A stretch of DNA of 64,000 bases from Haemophilus parainfluenzae (GTDB lineage Bacteria; Pseudomonadota; Gammaproteobacteria; Enterobacterales; Pasteurellaceae), in NCBI RefSeq assembly GCF_014931415.1, contig NZ_CP063121.1, positions 1,054,001 to 1,118,000 on the forward strand, read 5' to 3'. The translations under genes and the position numbers were made by a program. Below, piece after piece: positions 38,072 through 48,398 of the stretch. The notes below the pieces were generated by a model, which was not told where the DNA came from, made no database searches, and saw only the letters and a list, made by a program, of their open reading frames with translations. The number at the start of each line of letters is the position of its first letter. The first letter of the stretch is position 1.

Positions 38072-40072
38072 ATGAAATTAAATCATGCACTGAAAGCATC
38101 TTATATTGCTATATCGTGCGCAATCTTATCCTCAACCATGCCAGTATCAGCTTCTAATAGTAATCCGTTTGGATTTAATAAAGCCGATTCTATTTTGTCT
38201 GATATGGTGTTTTATCAAATTGGGGGCGGTGTAGGTTATATGGCTCCCCCGAGTCGAGGTACGATTCCTGCAGCTGAATTTGGGATTGGTTGGAAAGCTA
38301 ACTTGATGTGCGGTAATTTTGACATTAAGACGAGTATTAAAAATCAGTTAAATGGTTTAACTGAAGGATTTAAAGATCTTTATAGTAACGTTATCGAATC
38401 AGCCACAGGAGCTGTGGCGAGTTTACCTGCAATGGTTATTCAACGAGCAAATCCTCAGTTATACGATATTCTTACGAATGGTTTATATCAAGGTAAAATT
38501 GATTTTAATAGCTTAAAAACCAGCTGTGAAGAAATGTCTAAGAAGCTTGCAGACGCAACTTTAAATGGTCGTTGGTCTCAAAGTTCGGATATGGAATCCT
38601 TTAAAGACATTACTTCAACTGAACCAGATGCTACTCGAGCTAAAAAGAGACTTGAGGAATCTCAAGGTAAGGAAGGTAAAGAGTGGGTCGGGGGTAAAAA
38701 ACGCGGTGGCCAAGGACAAGAACCAATCAAAATTGTTGAGGATGTTGCAAAAGCTGGCTACAACATGCAAAACAAGCGTAATGTATTAGAATCAGGTCGA
38801 ATCTCCGGTAGTAGTTGTAGCGGATTACTTTGTCAAACTTGGGATAATCCTAAAGATATGACAGATTGGTTAACGAATGTGATCGGTGAGAAGCAATTAA
38901 CTACTTGTAAAACAGATTGTGGTACTGCTAGTAGCTCTCGAGCTGGTGTTGGTTTAACACCTGAAATTGAAAAAGAAAATATTAAGACGGTAACTCAATT
39001 ACAAAAAGCGCTTAACATGAGCACTCCTTCCGTTGAAGTACTTGCAGAATTAAGTTCTACAACAGTTCCTGTAACTCGTGGCTTAATTGAGTCTTTACGA
39101 GAAGATCCCGATGCTCAAGTATTAGGGCAGCGTTTAGCCAGTGAAATTGCTGTAGCTAAAACAATGGAGAAAATGCTTCTTGCACGTCGAGCTGTTTTAA
39201 CGGGTATGCGTGAGCCAAATGTGGCCAACAATAAAGATGCTCAAGAAGAGTTAGAAAAGATCCTCACTTTAATTGACCGAGAAATAGGTCAAATTAGAAT
39301 GGAGATTGATCTACAAAAATCACTTACCGGGAATTCCGCAGTTGCAATCCTACAAAATAAAGAGCTACGTGAATATAACACTGGAACCGGAAATGTTACA
39401 CGTGACAGTGTAGATAAACGGATTAGCGATTTAGCTAATGGTACGAATAGCAATGCTGCTGAATTGGCAGATGCTGACAATATCAATATTCCTCGTAACA
39501 ATGTCACTTTAGAAGTGCCTCAGATGTCAAACTCCCTGTCTTACACCGGGACTGGCGGTACATCCGGAAATAGTAGAGGTAACACTTCTTATTCATCAGT
39601 TCCAGCAATTAAAGGGACTGCACTTGATCAAGCTACAGGGTTGTTGAAAAAATTTGAAGGGTTTAGTGATAAAGCATATTGGGATGTCAATGCTTATCGC
39701 ACTGGATATGGTTCAGATACTATCACAAAAGCGGATGGTACAATTGTCAAAGTAACGAAAGATACTGTAGTTAGTCGCGCTGACGCAGAGCGTGATTTAG
39801 CACGTCGAACACAAGAATTTGCAAATAGAGCGAGAAATAACGTATCATCTTCAACATGGGATAAGTTACCGCCAAATGCCCAAGCCGCATTAACATCTTA
39901 TGCCTATAACTATGGCTCATTAACAAAAGATGTGATTGCTGCAGCCCAGGCATCTGCGCAATCAGGCGATATGAACGCACTAGCAAATGCAGTAAGAAAT
40001 CGTCAAAACAATAATAATGGTGTAAATGCTAAACGTCGTAACCAAGAAGCAGATTACATTTTAGGAAAATAA
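38072..40072 (+). CDS. TIGR03755-family ICE protein fused to a GH24 lysozyme-like domain
   Basis: 666 residues with a signal peptide. Residues 30-480 match the TIGR03755 (PFL_4711, TraH/TraN-position) periplasmic protein of G-type T4SS, including SSCSGLLCQTWDNP and a helical later part. A Ser/Gly/Thr-rich linker (about 482-512) leads to a C-terminal lysozyme domain (about 514-666): in KFEGFSDKAYWDVNAYRTGYG the Glu, Asp and Thr have the 9- and 6-residue spacing of the catalytic triad of phage T4 lysozyme. It probably opens peptidoglycan for the mating channel. I know the unfused family as shorter. Confidence 0.85.
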   Translation: MKLNHALKASYIAISCAILSSTMPVSASNSNPFGFNKADSILSDMVFYQIGGGVGYMAPPSRGTIPAAEFGIGWKANLMCGNFDIKTSIKNQLNGLTEGFKDLYSNVIESATGAVASLPAMVIQRANPQLYDILTNGLYQGKIDFNSLKTSCEEMSKKLADATLNGRWSQSSDMESFKDITSTEPDATRAKKRLEESQGKEGKEWVGGKKRGGQGQEPIKIVEDVAKAGYNMQNKRNVLESGRISGSSCSGLLCQTWDNPKDMTDWLTNVIGEKQLTTCKTDCGTASSSRAGVGLTPEIEKENIKTVTQLQKALNMSTPSVEVLAELSSTTVPVTRGLIESLREDPDAQVLGQRLASEIAVAKTMEKMLLARRAVLTGMREPNVANNKDAQEELEKILTLIDREIGQIRMEIDLQKSLTGNSAVAILQNKELREYNTGTGNVTRDSVDKRISDLANGTNSNAAELADADNINIPRNNVTLEVPQMSNSLSYTGTGGTSGNSRGNTSYSSVPAIKGTALDQATGLLKKFEGFSDKAYWDVNAYRTGYGSDTITKADGTIVKVTKDTVVSRADAERDLARRTQEFANRARNNVSSSTWDKLPPNAQAALTSYAYNYGSLTKDVIAAAQASAQSGDMNALANAVRNRQNNNNGVNAKRRNQEADYILGK

Positions 40073-40087
40073 ATAAAGGATATTTTT

Positions 40088-40495
40088 ATGAAAAAATTAC
40101 TCACTATTGGAGCGGTAGCTATGTTTGCAACGCCAGCTTTTGCAGCTAATAATATTTTTTCTTGTACAGCAGAGAACGGAAGCCCGGTGTCTGTAACAAA
40201 AAATGGTTCAGATTATGAATTCACTTATGGCCAGGTTTCTTTTAAAAATCCGGTAAAACAAGTTTTTGCTAATCAGGATTCTTATGTAGCTACTGGTTCA
40301 GGATTTATTACTAGCTCATTAGAAATGAGAAATAATGGCACAAGTTACACGATTCAATTTGTGCAACCACACAATAGTAACAGTATTGAAGAGCCAATGC
40401 TTTATATCACCAATGGCAGTAAAATGGATACGGTGAGCTGTAAAGCGGGTAGTGCAACTCAAAACTTTGAACGTCGCAGTATGAAAGCTTCATAA
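40088..40495 (+). CDS. Secreted protein of unknown function, 135 residues
   Basis: Clear signal peptide (MKKLLTIGAVAMFATPAFA). The mature part is beta-rich with two Cys (NIFSCTAENG and DTVSCKAGS), probably a disulfide. AAAGGA precedes the start, and a strong terminator follows. It is last in the plus-strand T4SS unit, so a periplasmic or surface role in mating is likely, but no family is recognised. Confidence 0.75.
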   Translation: MKKLLTIGAVAMFATPAFAANNIFSCTAENGSPVSVTKNGSDYEFTYGQVSFKNPVKQVFANQDSYVATGSGFITSSLEMRNNGTSYTIQFVQPHNSNSIEEPMLYITNGSKMDTVSCKAGSATQNFERRSMKAS

Positions 40496-40510
40496 GCGTA
40501 AATAGAGATA

Positions 40511-40542
40511 AAATAAGCGGGATTTTCCCGCTTATTTTTTTA
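40511..40542. terminator. Terminator after the plus-strand T4SS unit
   Basis: A 12-bp perfect stem (40511-40522 with 40526-40537) with a TTT loop, then T-run. It also lies directly after the stop of the 59-residue minus-strand gene. Confidence 0.88.
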
Positions 40543-40719
40543 GTGGTATTCACTATTTTTAAAGATTTGTATTAAATTATTTAAAATCTCCTGTTCACAT
40601 TCATTTCCGTTAATGATGTTCAGTTCATCATCAAGATGAGTAAGCATTTCATCAATTCCTAATTCATTCATTGCTATTTCATTTAAACTAATAAGCCATT
40701 CTTTAAAACGAGCTTTCAT
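40540..40719 (-). CDS. Small acidic protein, 59 residues
   Basis: A short frame from ATG 40719 with a strong GGAGGAG ribosome-binding site and coding down to the terminator. It is helical and acidic (ELGIDEMLTHLDDELNIING) with one Cys and no membrane segment. I do not recognise it. It lies in the region of the transposon insertion, divergent from the 109-residue gene at 45735 before Tn2 split their shared upstream region. Confidence 0.6.
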   Translation of the reverse strand: MKARFKEWLISLNEIAMNELGIDEMLTHLDDELNIINGNECEQEILNNLIQIFKNSEYH

Positions 40720-40790
40720 ATCTCCTCCTGGTACGGTTTATTTTTATATTGCAGTGTTAAGGTACATTGAGGGGATAGATAAATCAGTAA

Positions 40791-40795
40791 AATTA
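40791..40795. repeat. Target-site duplication, left copy
   Basis: AATTA directly before the transposon; the identical AATTA follows it at 45611-45615. Five bases is the Tn3-family target duplication. Confidence 0.95.
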
Positions 40796-40833
40796 GGGGT
40801 CTGACGCTCAGTGGAACGAAAACTCACGTTAAG
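40796..40833. repeat. Transposon inverted repeat, bla side
   Basis: It begins GGGGTCTGACGCTCAGTGG, the Tn3-family 38-bp terminal repeat, and matches the complement of 45573-45610. Confidence 0.95.
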
Positions 40834-40942
40834 GGATTTTGGTCATGAGATTATCAAAAAGGATCTTCACCTAGATCCTTTTAAATTAAAAATGAAGTTT
40901 TAAATCAATCTAAAGTATATATGAGTAAACTTGGTCTGACAG

Positions 40943-41815
<873 letters not shown>

Positions 41816-41844
41816 TCAATATTATTGAAACATTTACCAGGGTT

Positions 41845-42571
<727 letters not shown>

Positions 42572-45500
42572 ATGCCCGTTGACTTTCTGACCACTGAGCA
42601 GACTGAAAGCTATGGCAGATTCACCGGTGAACCGGATGAGCTTCAGCTGGCACGATATTTTCACCTTGATGAAGCAGACAAGGAATTTATCGGAAAAAGC
42701 AGAGGTGATCACAACCGTCTGGGCATTGCCCTGCAAATTGGATGTGTCCGTTTTCTGGGCACCTTCCTCACCGATATGAATCATATTCCTTCCGGCGTCC
42801 GGCATTTTACCGCCAGACAGCTCGGGATTCGTGATATCACCGTTCTTGCAGAATACGGTCAGAGGGAAAATACCCGCCGTGAGCATGCAGCGCTGATACG
42901 TCAGCACTATCAGTATCGTGAATTTGCCTGGCCCTGGACATTTCGCCTTACCCGTCTTTTATATACCCGGAGCTGGATAAGCAACGAACGTCCTGGCCTG
43001 CTTTTCGATCTGGCGACAGGGTGGCTTATGCAACATCGTATTATTCTCCCCGGAGCCACTACGCTGACCCGGTTGATTTCAGAGGTAAGGGAAAAGGCGA
43101 CGTTGCGCCTGTGGAACAAACTGGCACTGATACCGTCAGCCGAACAGCGTTCACAGCTGGAGATGCTGCTGGGGCCAACTGATTGCAGCCGCCTGTCTTT
43201 ACTGGAATCACTGAAAAAGGGCCCTGTGACCATCAGTGGTCCGGCGTTTAATGAAGCAATTGAACGCTGGAAAACTCTGAACGATTTTGGCCTGCATGCT
43301 GAAAACCTGAGTACACTCCCGGCTGTGCGCCTGAAAAATCTCGCACGTTATGCTGGTATGACTTCGGTGTTCAATATTGCCAGGATGTCACCGCAGAAAA
43401 GGATGGCGGTTCTGGTTGCCTTTGTCCTTGCATGGGAAACGCTGGCGCTGGATGATGCATTGGACGTTCTGGACGCCATGCTGGCCGTTATCATCCGTGA
43501 CGCCAGAAAGATTGGGCAGAAAAAACGGCTCCGCTCGCTGAAGGATCTGGATAAATCTGCATTGGCGCTCGCCAGCGCATGTTCGTACCTGCTGAAAGAA
43601 GAAACACCGGACGAATCGATTCGTGCTGAGGTGTTCAGCTACATCCCAAGGCAAAAGCTGGCTGAAATCATCACGCTTGTCCGTGAAATTGCCCGGCCCT
43701 CAGACGATAATTTTCATGAAGAAATGGTGGAGCAGTACGGGCGCGTTCGTCGTTTCCTGCCCCATCTGCTGAATACCGTTAAATTTTCATCCGCACCTGC
43801 CGGGGTTACCACTCTGAATGCCTGTGACTACCTCAGCCGGGAGTTCAGCTCACGGCGGCAGTTTTTTGACGACGCACCAACGGAAATTATCAGTCGGTCA
43901 TGGAAACGGCTGGTGATTAACAAGGAAAAACATATCACCCGCAGGGGATACACGCTCTGCTTTCTCAGTAAACTGCAGGATAGTCTGAGGCGGAGGGATG
44001 TCTACGTTACCGGCAGTAACCGGTGGGGAGATCCTCGTGCAAGATTACTACAGGGTGCTGACTGGCAGGCAAACCGGATTAAGGTTTATCGTTCTTTGGG
44101 GCACCCGACAGACCCGCAGGAAGCAATAAAATCTCTGGGTCATCAGCTTGATAGTCGTTACAGACAGGTTGCTGCACGTCTTTGCGAAAATGAGGCTGTC
44201 GAACTCGATGTTTCTGGCCCGAAGCCCCGGTTGACAATTTCTCCCCTCGCCAGTCTTGATGAGCCGGACAGTCTGAAACGACTGAGCAAAATGATCAGTG
44301 ATCTACTCCCTCCGGTGGATTTAACGGAGTTGCTGCTCGAAATTAACGCCCATACCGGATTTGCTGATGAGTTTTTCCATGCTAGTGAAGCCAGTGCCAG
44401 AGTTGATGATCTGCCCGTCAGCATCAGCGCCGTGCTGATGGCTGAAGCCTGCAATATCGGTCTGGAACCACTGATCAGATCAAATGTTCCTGCACTGACC
44501 CGACACCGGCTGAACTGGACAAAAGCGAACTATCTGCGGGCTGAAACTATCACCAGCGCTAATGCCAGACTGGTTGATTTTCAGGCAACGCTGCCACTGG
44601 CACAGATATGGGGTGGAGGAGAAGTGGCATCTGCAGATGGAATGCGCTTTGTTACGCCAGTCAGAACAATCAATGCCGGACCGAACCGCAAATACTTTGG
44701 TAATAACAGAGGGATCACCTGGTACAACTTTGTGTCCGATCAGTATTCCGGCTTTCATGGCATCGTTATACCGGGGACGCTGAGGGACTCTATCTTTGTG
44801 CTGGAAGGTCTTCTGGAACAGGAGACCGGGCTGAATCCAACCGAAATTATGACCGATACAGCAGGTGCCAGCGAACTTGTCTTTGGCCTTTTCTGGCTGC
44901 TGGGATACCAGTTTTCTCCACGCCTGGCTGATGCCGGTGCTTCGGTTTTCTGGCGAATGGACCATGATGCCGACTATGGCGTGCTGAATGATATTGCCAG
45001 AGGGCAATCAGATCCCCGAAAAATAGTCCTTCAGTGGGACGAAATGATCCGGACCGCTGGCTCCCTGAAGCTGGGCAAAGTACAGGTTTCAGTGCTGGTC
45101 CGTTCATTGCTGAAAAGTGAACGTCCTTCCGGACTGACTCAGGCAATCATTGAAGTGGGGCGCATCAACAAAACGCTGTATCTGCTTAATTATATTGATG
45201 ATGAAGATTACCGCCGGCGCATTCTGACCCAGCTTAATCGGGGAGAAAGTCGCCATGCCGTTGCCAGAGCCATCTGTCACGGTCAAAAAGGTGAGATAAG
45301 AAAACGATATACCGACGGTCAGGAAGATCAACTGGGCACACTGGGGCTGGTCACTAACGCCGTCGTGTTATGGAACACTATTTATATGCAGGCAGCCCTG
45401 GATCATCTCCGGGCGCAGGGTGAAACACTGAATGATGAAGATATCGCACGCCTCTCCCCGCTTTGCCACGGACATATCAATATGCTCGGCCATTATTCCT

Positions 45501-45577
45501 TCACGCTGGCAGAACTGGTGACCAAAGGACATCTGAGACCATTAAAAGAGGCGTCAGAGGCAGAAAACGTTGCTTAA
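42572..45577 (+). CDS. tnpA: TnpA, Tn3-family transposase
   Basis: 1,001-residue DDE transposase. The usual Tn3 start MPVDFLTTEQTES is at 42572; upstream frame extension to 42413 runs through res and is not used. The catalytic domain is visible (EIMTDTAGASE, then WRMDHDADYG and the C-terminal Glu region). It carries out replicative transposition using the 38-bp repeats. Full length with no break. Confidence 0.96.
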   Translation: MPVDFLTTEQTESYGRFTGEPDELQLARYFHLDEADKEFIGKSRGDHNRLGIALQIGCVRFLGTFLTDMNHIPSGVRHFTARQLGIRDITVLAEYGQRENTRREHAALIRQHYQYREFAWPWTFRLTRLLYTRSWISNERPGLLFDLATGWLMQHRIILPGATTLTRLISEVREKATLRLWNKLALIPSAEQRSQLEMLLGPTDCSRLSLLESLKKGPVTISGPAFNEAIERWKTLNDFGLHAENLSTLPAVRLKNLARYAGMTSVFNIARMSPQKRMAVLVAFVLAWETLALDDALDVLDAMLAVIIRDARKIGQKKRLRSLKDLDKSALALASACSYLLKEETPDESIRAEVFSYIPRQKLAEIITLVREIARPSDDNFHEEMVEQYGRVRRFLPHLLNTVKFSSAPAGVTTLNACDYLSREFSSRRQFFDDAPTEIISRSWKRLVINKEKHITRRGYTLCFLSKLQDSLRRRDVYVTGSNRWGDPRARLLQGADWQANRIKVYRSLGHPTDPQEAIKSLGHQLDSRYRQVAARLCENEAVELDVSGPKPRLTISPLASLDEPDSLKRLSKMISDLLPPVDLTELLLEINAHTGFADEFFHASEASARVDDLPVSISAVLMAEACNIGLEPLIRSNVPALTRHRLNWTKANYLRAETITSANARLVDFQATLPLAQIWGGGEVASADGMRFVTPVRTINAGPNRKYFGNNRGITWYNFVSDQYSGFHGIVIPGTLRDSIFVLEGLLEQETGLNPTEIMTDTAGASELVFGLFWLLGYQFSPRLADAGASVFWRMDHDADYGVLNDIARGQSDPRKIVLQWDEMIRTAGSLKLGKVQVSVLVRSLLKSERPSGLTQAIIEVGRINKTLYLLNYIDDEDYRRRILTQLNRGESRHAVARAICHGQKGEIRKRYTDGQEDQLGTLGLVTNAVVLWNTIYMQAALDHLRAQGETLNDEDIARLSPLCHGHINMLGHYSFTLAELVTKGHLRPLKEASEAENVA

Positions 45578-45610
45578 CGTGAGTTTTCGTTCCACTGAGC
45601 GTCAGACCCC
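45573..45610. repeat. Transposon inverted repeat, tnpA side
   Basis: It ends CACTGAGCGTCAGACCCC, a perfect complement of the left repeat, and is followed by the second AATTA. Confidence 0.95.
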
Positions 45611-45621
45611 AATTAGTAAAA

Positions 45622-45641
45622 TTTGCGACGTGGATCGCAAA
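45622..45641. promoter_or_regulatory. Operator-like palindrome beside the transposon
   Basis: TTTGCGA-N6-TCGCAAA, 94 bases before the 109-residue gene. Before the transposon arrived it lay between two divergent genes, a typical place for a repressor site. Confidence 0.4.
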
Positions 45642-45734
45642 AATCACATTTTTCCTGCTTAAAACGAGGTTTTAATAAAAGAATAATAAGAGTACAATGA
45701 GAGTAAGTCAGAGTATTTTAATAGGAGAGAGAAT

Positions 45735-46064
45735 ATGGACGCTCAAAAGTTTGGCCATACTGTCGGACAATTTTTTAAGAAAATTGACCGCACTTTGTCA
45801 TTTCTCCCAGGAAAGCCTCGTAAAGCTGTTGTGACAGCTGCTGCTCTTGCTGCGAGTCCAATTTTGGCCGGAGTTATAATTTCCAAAACCAAGCCTTCTA
45901 AAAACATTGAATATTTAGATGAAGAGCCAGTAAGTGATACATCTTTGTTGTCAGAATTACTTGCAAATGATGATTCATCAGAAGAAGGAAAGTGGGATTA
46001 TGGTTTTCAGGGGTTTGGCTATTATATTAACGGAGTAAAAGTTTACGGAGATGATGACGATTAA
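45735..46064 (+). CDS. Hypothetical membrane protein, 109 residues
   Basis: A basic N-terminus with FLPGKPRKAVVTAAALAASPILAGVII, one probable membrane helix (about residues 30-51), then an acidic tail ending KVYGDDDD. GGAGAG precedes the ATG. It has an uptake signal at 45787-45795. It converges on traG and shares a terminator with it. No family recognised. Confidence 0.65.
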   Translation: MDAQKFGHTVGQFFKKIDRTLSFLPGKPRKAVVTAAALAASPILAGVIISKTKPSKNIEYLDEEPVSDTSLLSELLANDDSSEEGKWDYGFQGFGYYINGVKVYGDDDD

Positions 46065-46082
46065 TTATTTTCGTAAATAAAA

Positions 46083-46114
46083 AAGTCCATCTGTCTAACA
46101 GATGGACTTTTTTT
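46083..46114. terminator. Bidirectional terminator between the 109-residue gene and traG
   Basis: AAGTCCATCTGT/ACAGATGGACTT with a CTAA-type loop and A/T-runs on both sides. It ends the long leftward T4SS operon. Confidence 0.9.
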
Positions 46115-46119
46115 ATACG

Positions 46120-47613
46120 TTATATTTTTTTACTAATTTTATCTCCAAATTGCCCCCCTGATTTTTGGGATGATTCAGTTCCTTTCGCAATGGCAGCGCT
46201 AAGCTCGCCACCCACTCGAATTCCAGCCCAGGTCATTGCTCCAAACCATAAACCAGGTAAAATTATAAATAAACTCCCCATCACAAAGTTAGAAATAATG
46301 TCATCTTCTGCATTTTCTAAAAAGTGGATGTTTAGCATATTATGAGATGGAGAACTATACATAATTTCTATTAGGTATGAATCAAGCCATCTTGCTAACT
46401 CCCACCAAAATGTGGTTGTAATGAGTGCAAAATATACGAAGCTTAATGTCATTACAGTTTTAATAGCAAAGCCACTTAAAATCGTAATAATTGGAATTAA
46501 AATAATTACAGCCATAATCATAAAGGCTTGAACCATTGGTAGGGCTTGTCGCATTGCATCTAGGCCTGGGAATATAGCCAAACTTCCAACAGCCGTTCCT
46601 ACAGTTGAGGTGAGTCGAGTAACCGCATTCCAAAATCCAGCATCCACGCTACCACCGTAACCTTGATACATTTTCCCTTTTGAAACATCTATGTTTTCAG
46701 AGCGTAAAAGTGTTCTCAATAAAGCTTCATCTTGGTTGTCGATAGAGTTAAAGAAATCACTCACCTGGGCAGATAAGTTTTGACGCATATCTGTAAGTAA
46801 GCGAGATTTTAATCCAGCTCCACTTTCATCCCACCATTGATCACAACTTGGGAAACCACCTTTTCCCGAATTAGGTAATGCCGCATCTCGATTTGCATCA
46901 TAAGGGAACGTGCTAATAGGTTGCTGAGCCCTAAAACGAGGGTAGAGCTCGCTGTTATTAATAAGCAATTTACCACCTAACCAGGATGTTTCGCGGATTT
47001 GTGCCGGACTCAAGGCAAGTTGGCTTGTTTGTAATTTTTGACGAGCCGGGATATAGCATTGTTGCACAAATTGCTGCACTTCAGTTAATAATGCTGGGTT
47101 AGTGATTTTTTGATGTTGCACTTCAAATCTAACCTGACGTAAATCACGCTGGCAAGGCAATACTGCAGTCATACCATAAGTTAGACCTTTATCCACTTTG
47201 TGCATCAACATCCACCAAATAGGAATTCGGGCTTGTCTGTCTCCAAATGTTGTCGTAAATGGCGCATAGCCTGATTTATCCGGGGAAGCAGGAACTTTAT
47301 AGCCACATTGAATAGATGAACGTTCATTGTATTCAAGGTTATTCAATGATACCGGGATAAGAGGGGCTAATGTCAAAACAACGATAAGCATTGCTGGAAG
47401 GAGTTCGATTGTGAGCCAGCGGATTAATAAATCCCCTTTCTCACCTTCATCATCCCCTTGTTTAGCTACGTCACGCCAAATTTTAAAGATCATTCCGATA
47501 AGCGGAAGAAGCCATAACCCTGTTCCAACAAATAACGCAAAAACTCCGTTATTAAGCAACCAACCAAGTAGAGTCAGGAAATATTCAAGATAACTGTCAA
47601 CTGAGAATGTCAT
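46120..47613 (-). CDS. traG: TraG N-terminal-domain protein (mating-channel membrane protein)
   Basis: 497 residues: two hydrophobic segments in residues 10-40 and one near 75, a large periplasmic part with Cys (CGYKVPA, CYIPARQ, FPSCDQW), and a cluster of helices at 355-475. This is the architecture of TraG_N proteins in genomic-island T4SS, which act in pilus assembly and mating-pair stabilisation. It is the last gene of the minus-strand operon. Confidence 0.85.
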   Translation of the reverse strand: MTFSVDSYLEYFLTLLGWLLNNGVFALFVGTGLWLLPLIGMIFKIWRDVAKQGDDEGEKGDLLIRWLTIELLPAMLIVVLTLAPLIPVSLNNLEYNERSSIQCGYKVPASPDKSGYAPFTTTFGDRQARIPIWWMLMHKVDKGLTYGMTAVLPCQRDLRQVRFEVQHQKITNPALLTEVQQFVQQCYIPARQKLQTSQLALSPAQIRETSWLGGKLLINNSELYPRFRAQQPISTFPYDANRDAALPNSGKGGFPSCDQWWDESGAGLKSRLLTDMRQNLSAQVSDFFNSIDNQDEALLRTLLRSENIDVSKGKMYQGYGGSVDAGFWNAVTRLTSTVGTAVGSLAIFPGLDAMRQALPMVQAFMIMAVIILIPIITILSGFAIKTVMTLSFVYFALITTTFWWELARWLDSYLIEIMYSSPSHNMLNIHFLENAEDDIISNFVMGSLFIILPGLWFGAMTWAGIRVGGELSAAIAKGTESSQKSGGQFGDKISKKI

Positions 47614-47621
47614 ATTTCCCC

Positions 47622-47945
47622 CTAAGCTAAAGTAATCTGTGTAATCGCTTCAGCAAAAATTAAAATCATCGCAATTAACCATTTTGCTTTTGCCGGCATA
47701 GAAGATGGTTGGCGACGAGAAATGGAATAGACCATCAACATAATCGCACCATATAGTAATAATCGTACTGCAAACCATATCCACTGCGTTTTAATAAACC
47801 AAGCACGAATATCAACATTCTGAAGATATTGAGTTGCAAAGATGCCAATTGCAGTAAGGGCTAAAAATAAAAATAAAAGGATAGCAATAAAACGGAGTAC
47901 ATTTTTAAGCCATCCTCTTGATTGTGGCTTTTTACCTTGAGACAT
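47622..47945 (-). CDS. Small inner-membrane protein of the T4SS operon
   Basis: 107 residues with a basic Gln/Ser start and three hydrophobic helices (about residues 17-38, 53-73 and 84-105). It lies 8 bases upstream of traG and 9 bases after the preceding gene, clearly cotranscribed. Not a family I can name. Confidence 0.75.
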   Translation of the reverse strand: MSQGKKPQSRGWLKNVLRFIAILLFLFLALTAIGIFATQYLQNVDIRAWFIKTQWIWFAVRLLLYGAIMLMVYSISRRQPSSMPAKAKWLIAMILIFAEAITQITLA

Positions 47946-47954
47946 CAGGACTCC

Positions 47955-48398
47955 TTATTCATTACCCACAGTCTTATCCCCAAAAACTGGGGATAAGTCA
48001 GCAGGGGATTCCCAAATTGCAGCTAATTTCCAAAGCAAATATTGAATTAACCAATATGCATCAACGTGATCGGTTAATTCCACATTAAGTCTAGCTGGCC
48101 AGTTTTCGGAAGAAAACACAGGTAATTGGAAACGCCCGGAGATATTAAATAATAAATGCACTTCACCTTTATCTCCTTTAGCGTGTACTTTCCAACTTGA
48201 TTGAGTAAATACACGCTGAGGAAATGCGCTTAATTGGCAGTTTGAACCAATTTTTGTCTTAATTTTTGCAATGAAATGCAGCACGTAGGCTTTCACCTCA
48301 TCAGAGGTAAAAGCAAGTGATTGGATGCGAGGCCCAATGTCAAAAATACGATGAAAAGTCATATTAGGATTAGGCTGCGATTGAGTTAAGTTCGTCAT
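47955..48398 (-). CDS. Conserved ICE protein of unknown function, 147 residues
   Basis: Soluble, beginning MTNLTQSQPNPNMTFHRIFD, with mixed alpha/beta pattern (HLLFNISGRFQLPVF). It overlaps the end of traC by 29 bases; ATG 48398 is preferred to TTG 48407. Its position between traC and the membrane genes suggests a cytoplasmic T4SS accessory. Confidence 0.7.
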   Translation of the reverse strand: MTNLTQSQPNPNMTFHRIFDIGPRIQSLAFTSDEVKAYVLHFIAKIKTKIGSNCQLSAFPQRVFTQSSWKVHAKGDKGEVHLLFNISGRFQLPVFSSENWPARLNVELTDHVDAYWLIQYLLWKLAAIWESPADLSPVFGDKTVGNE

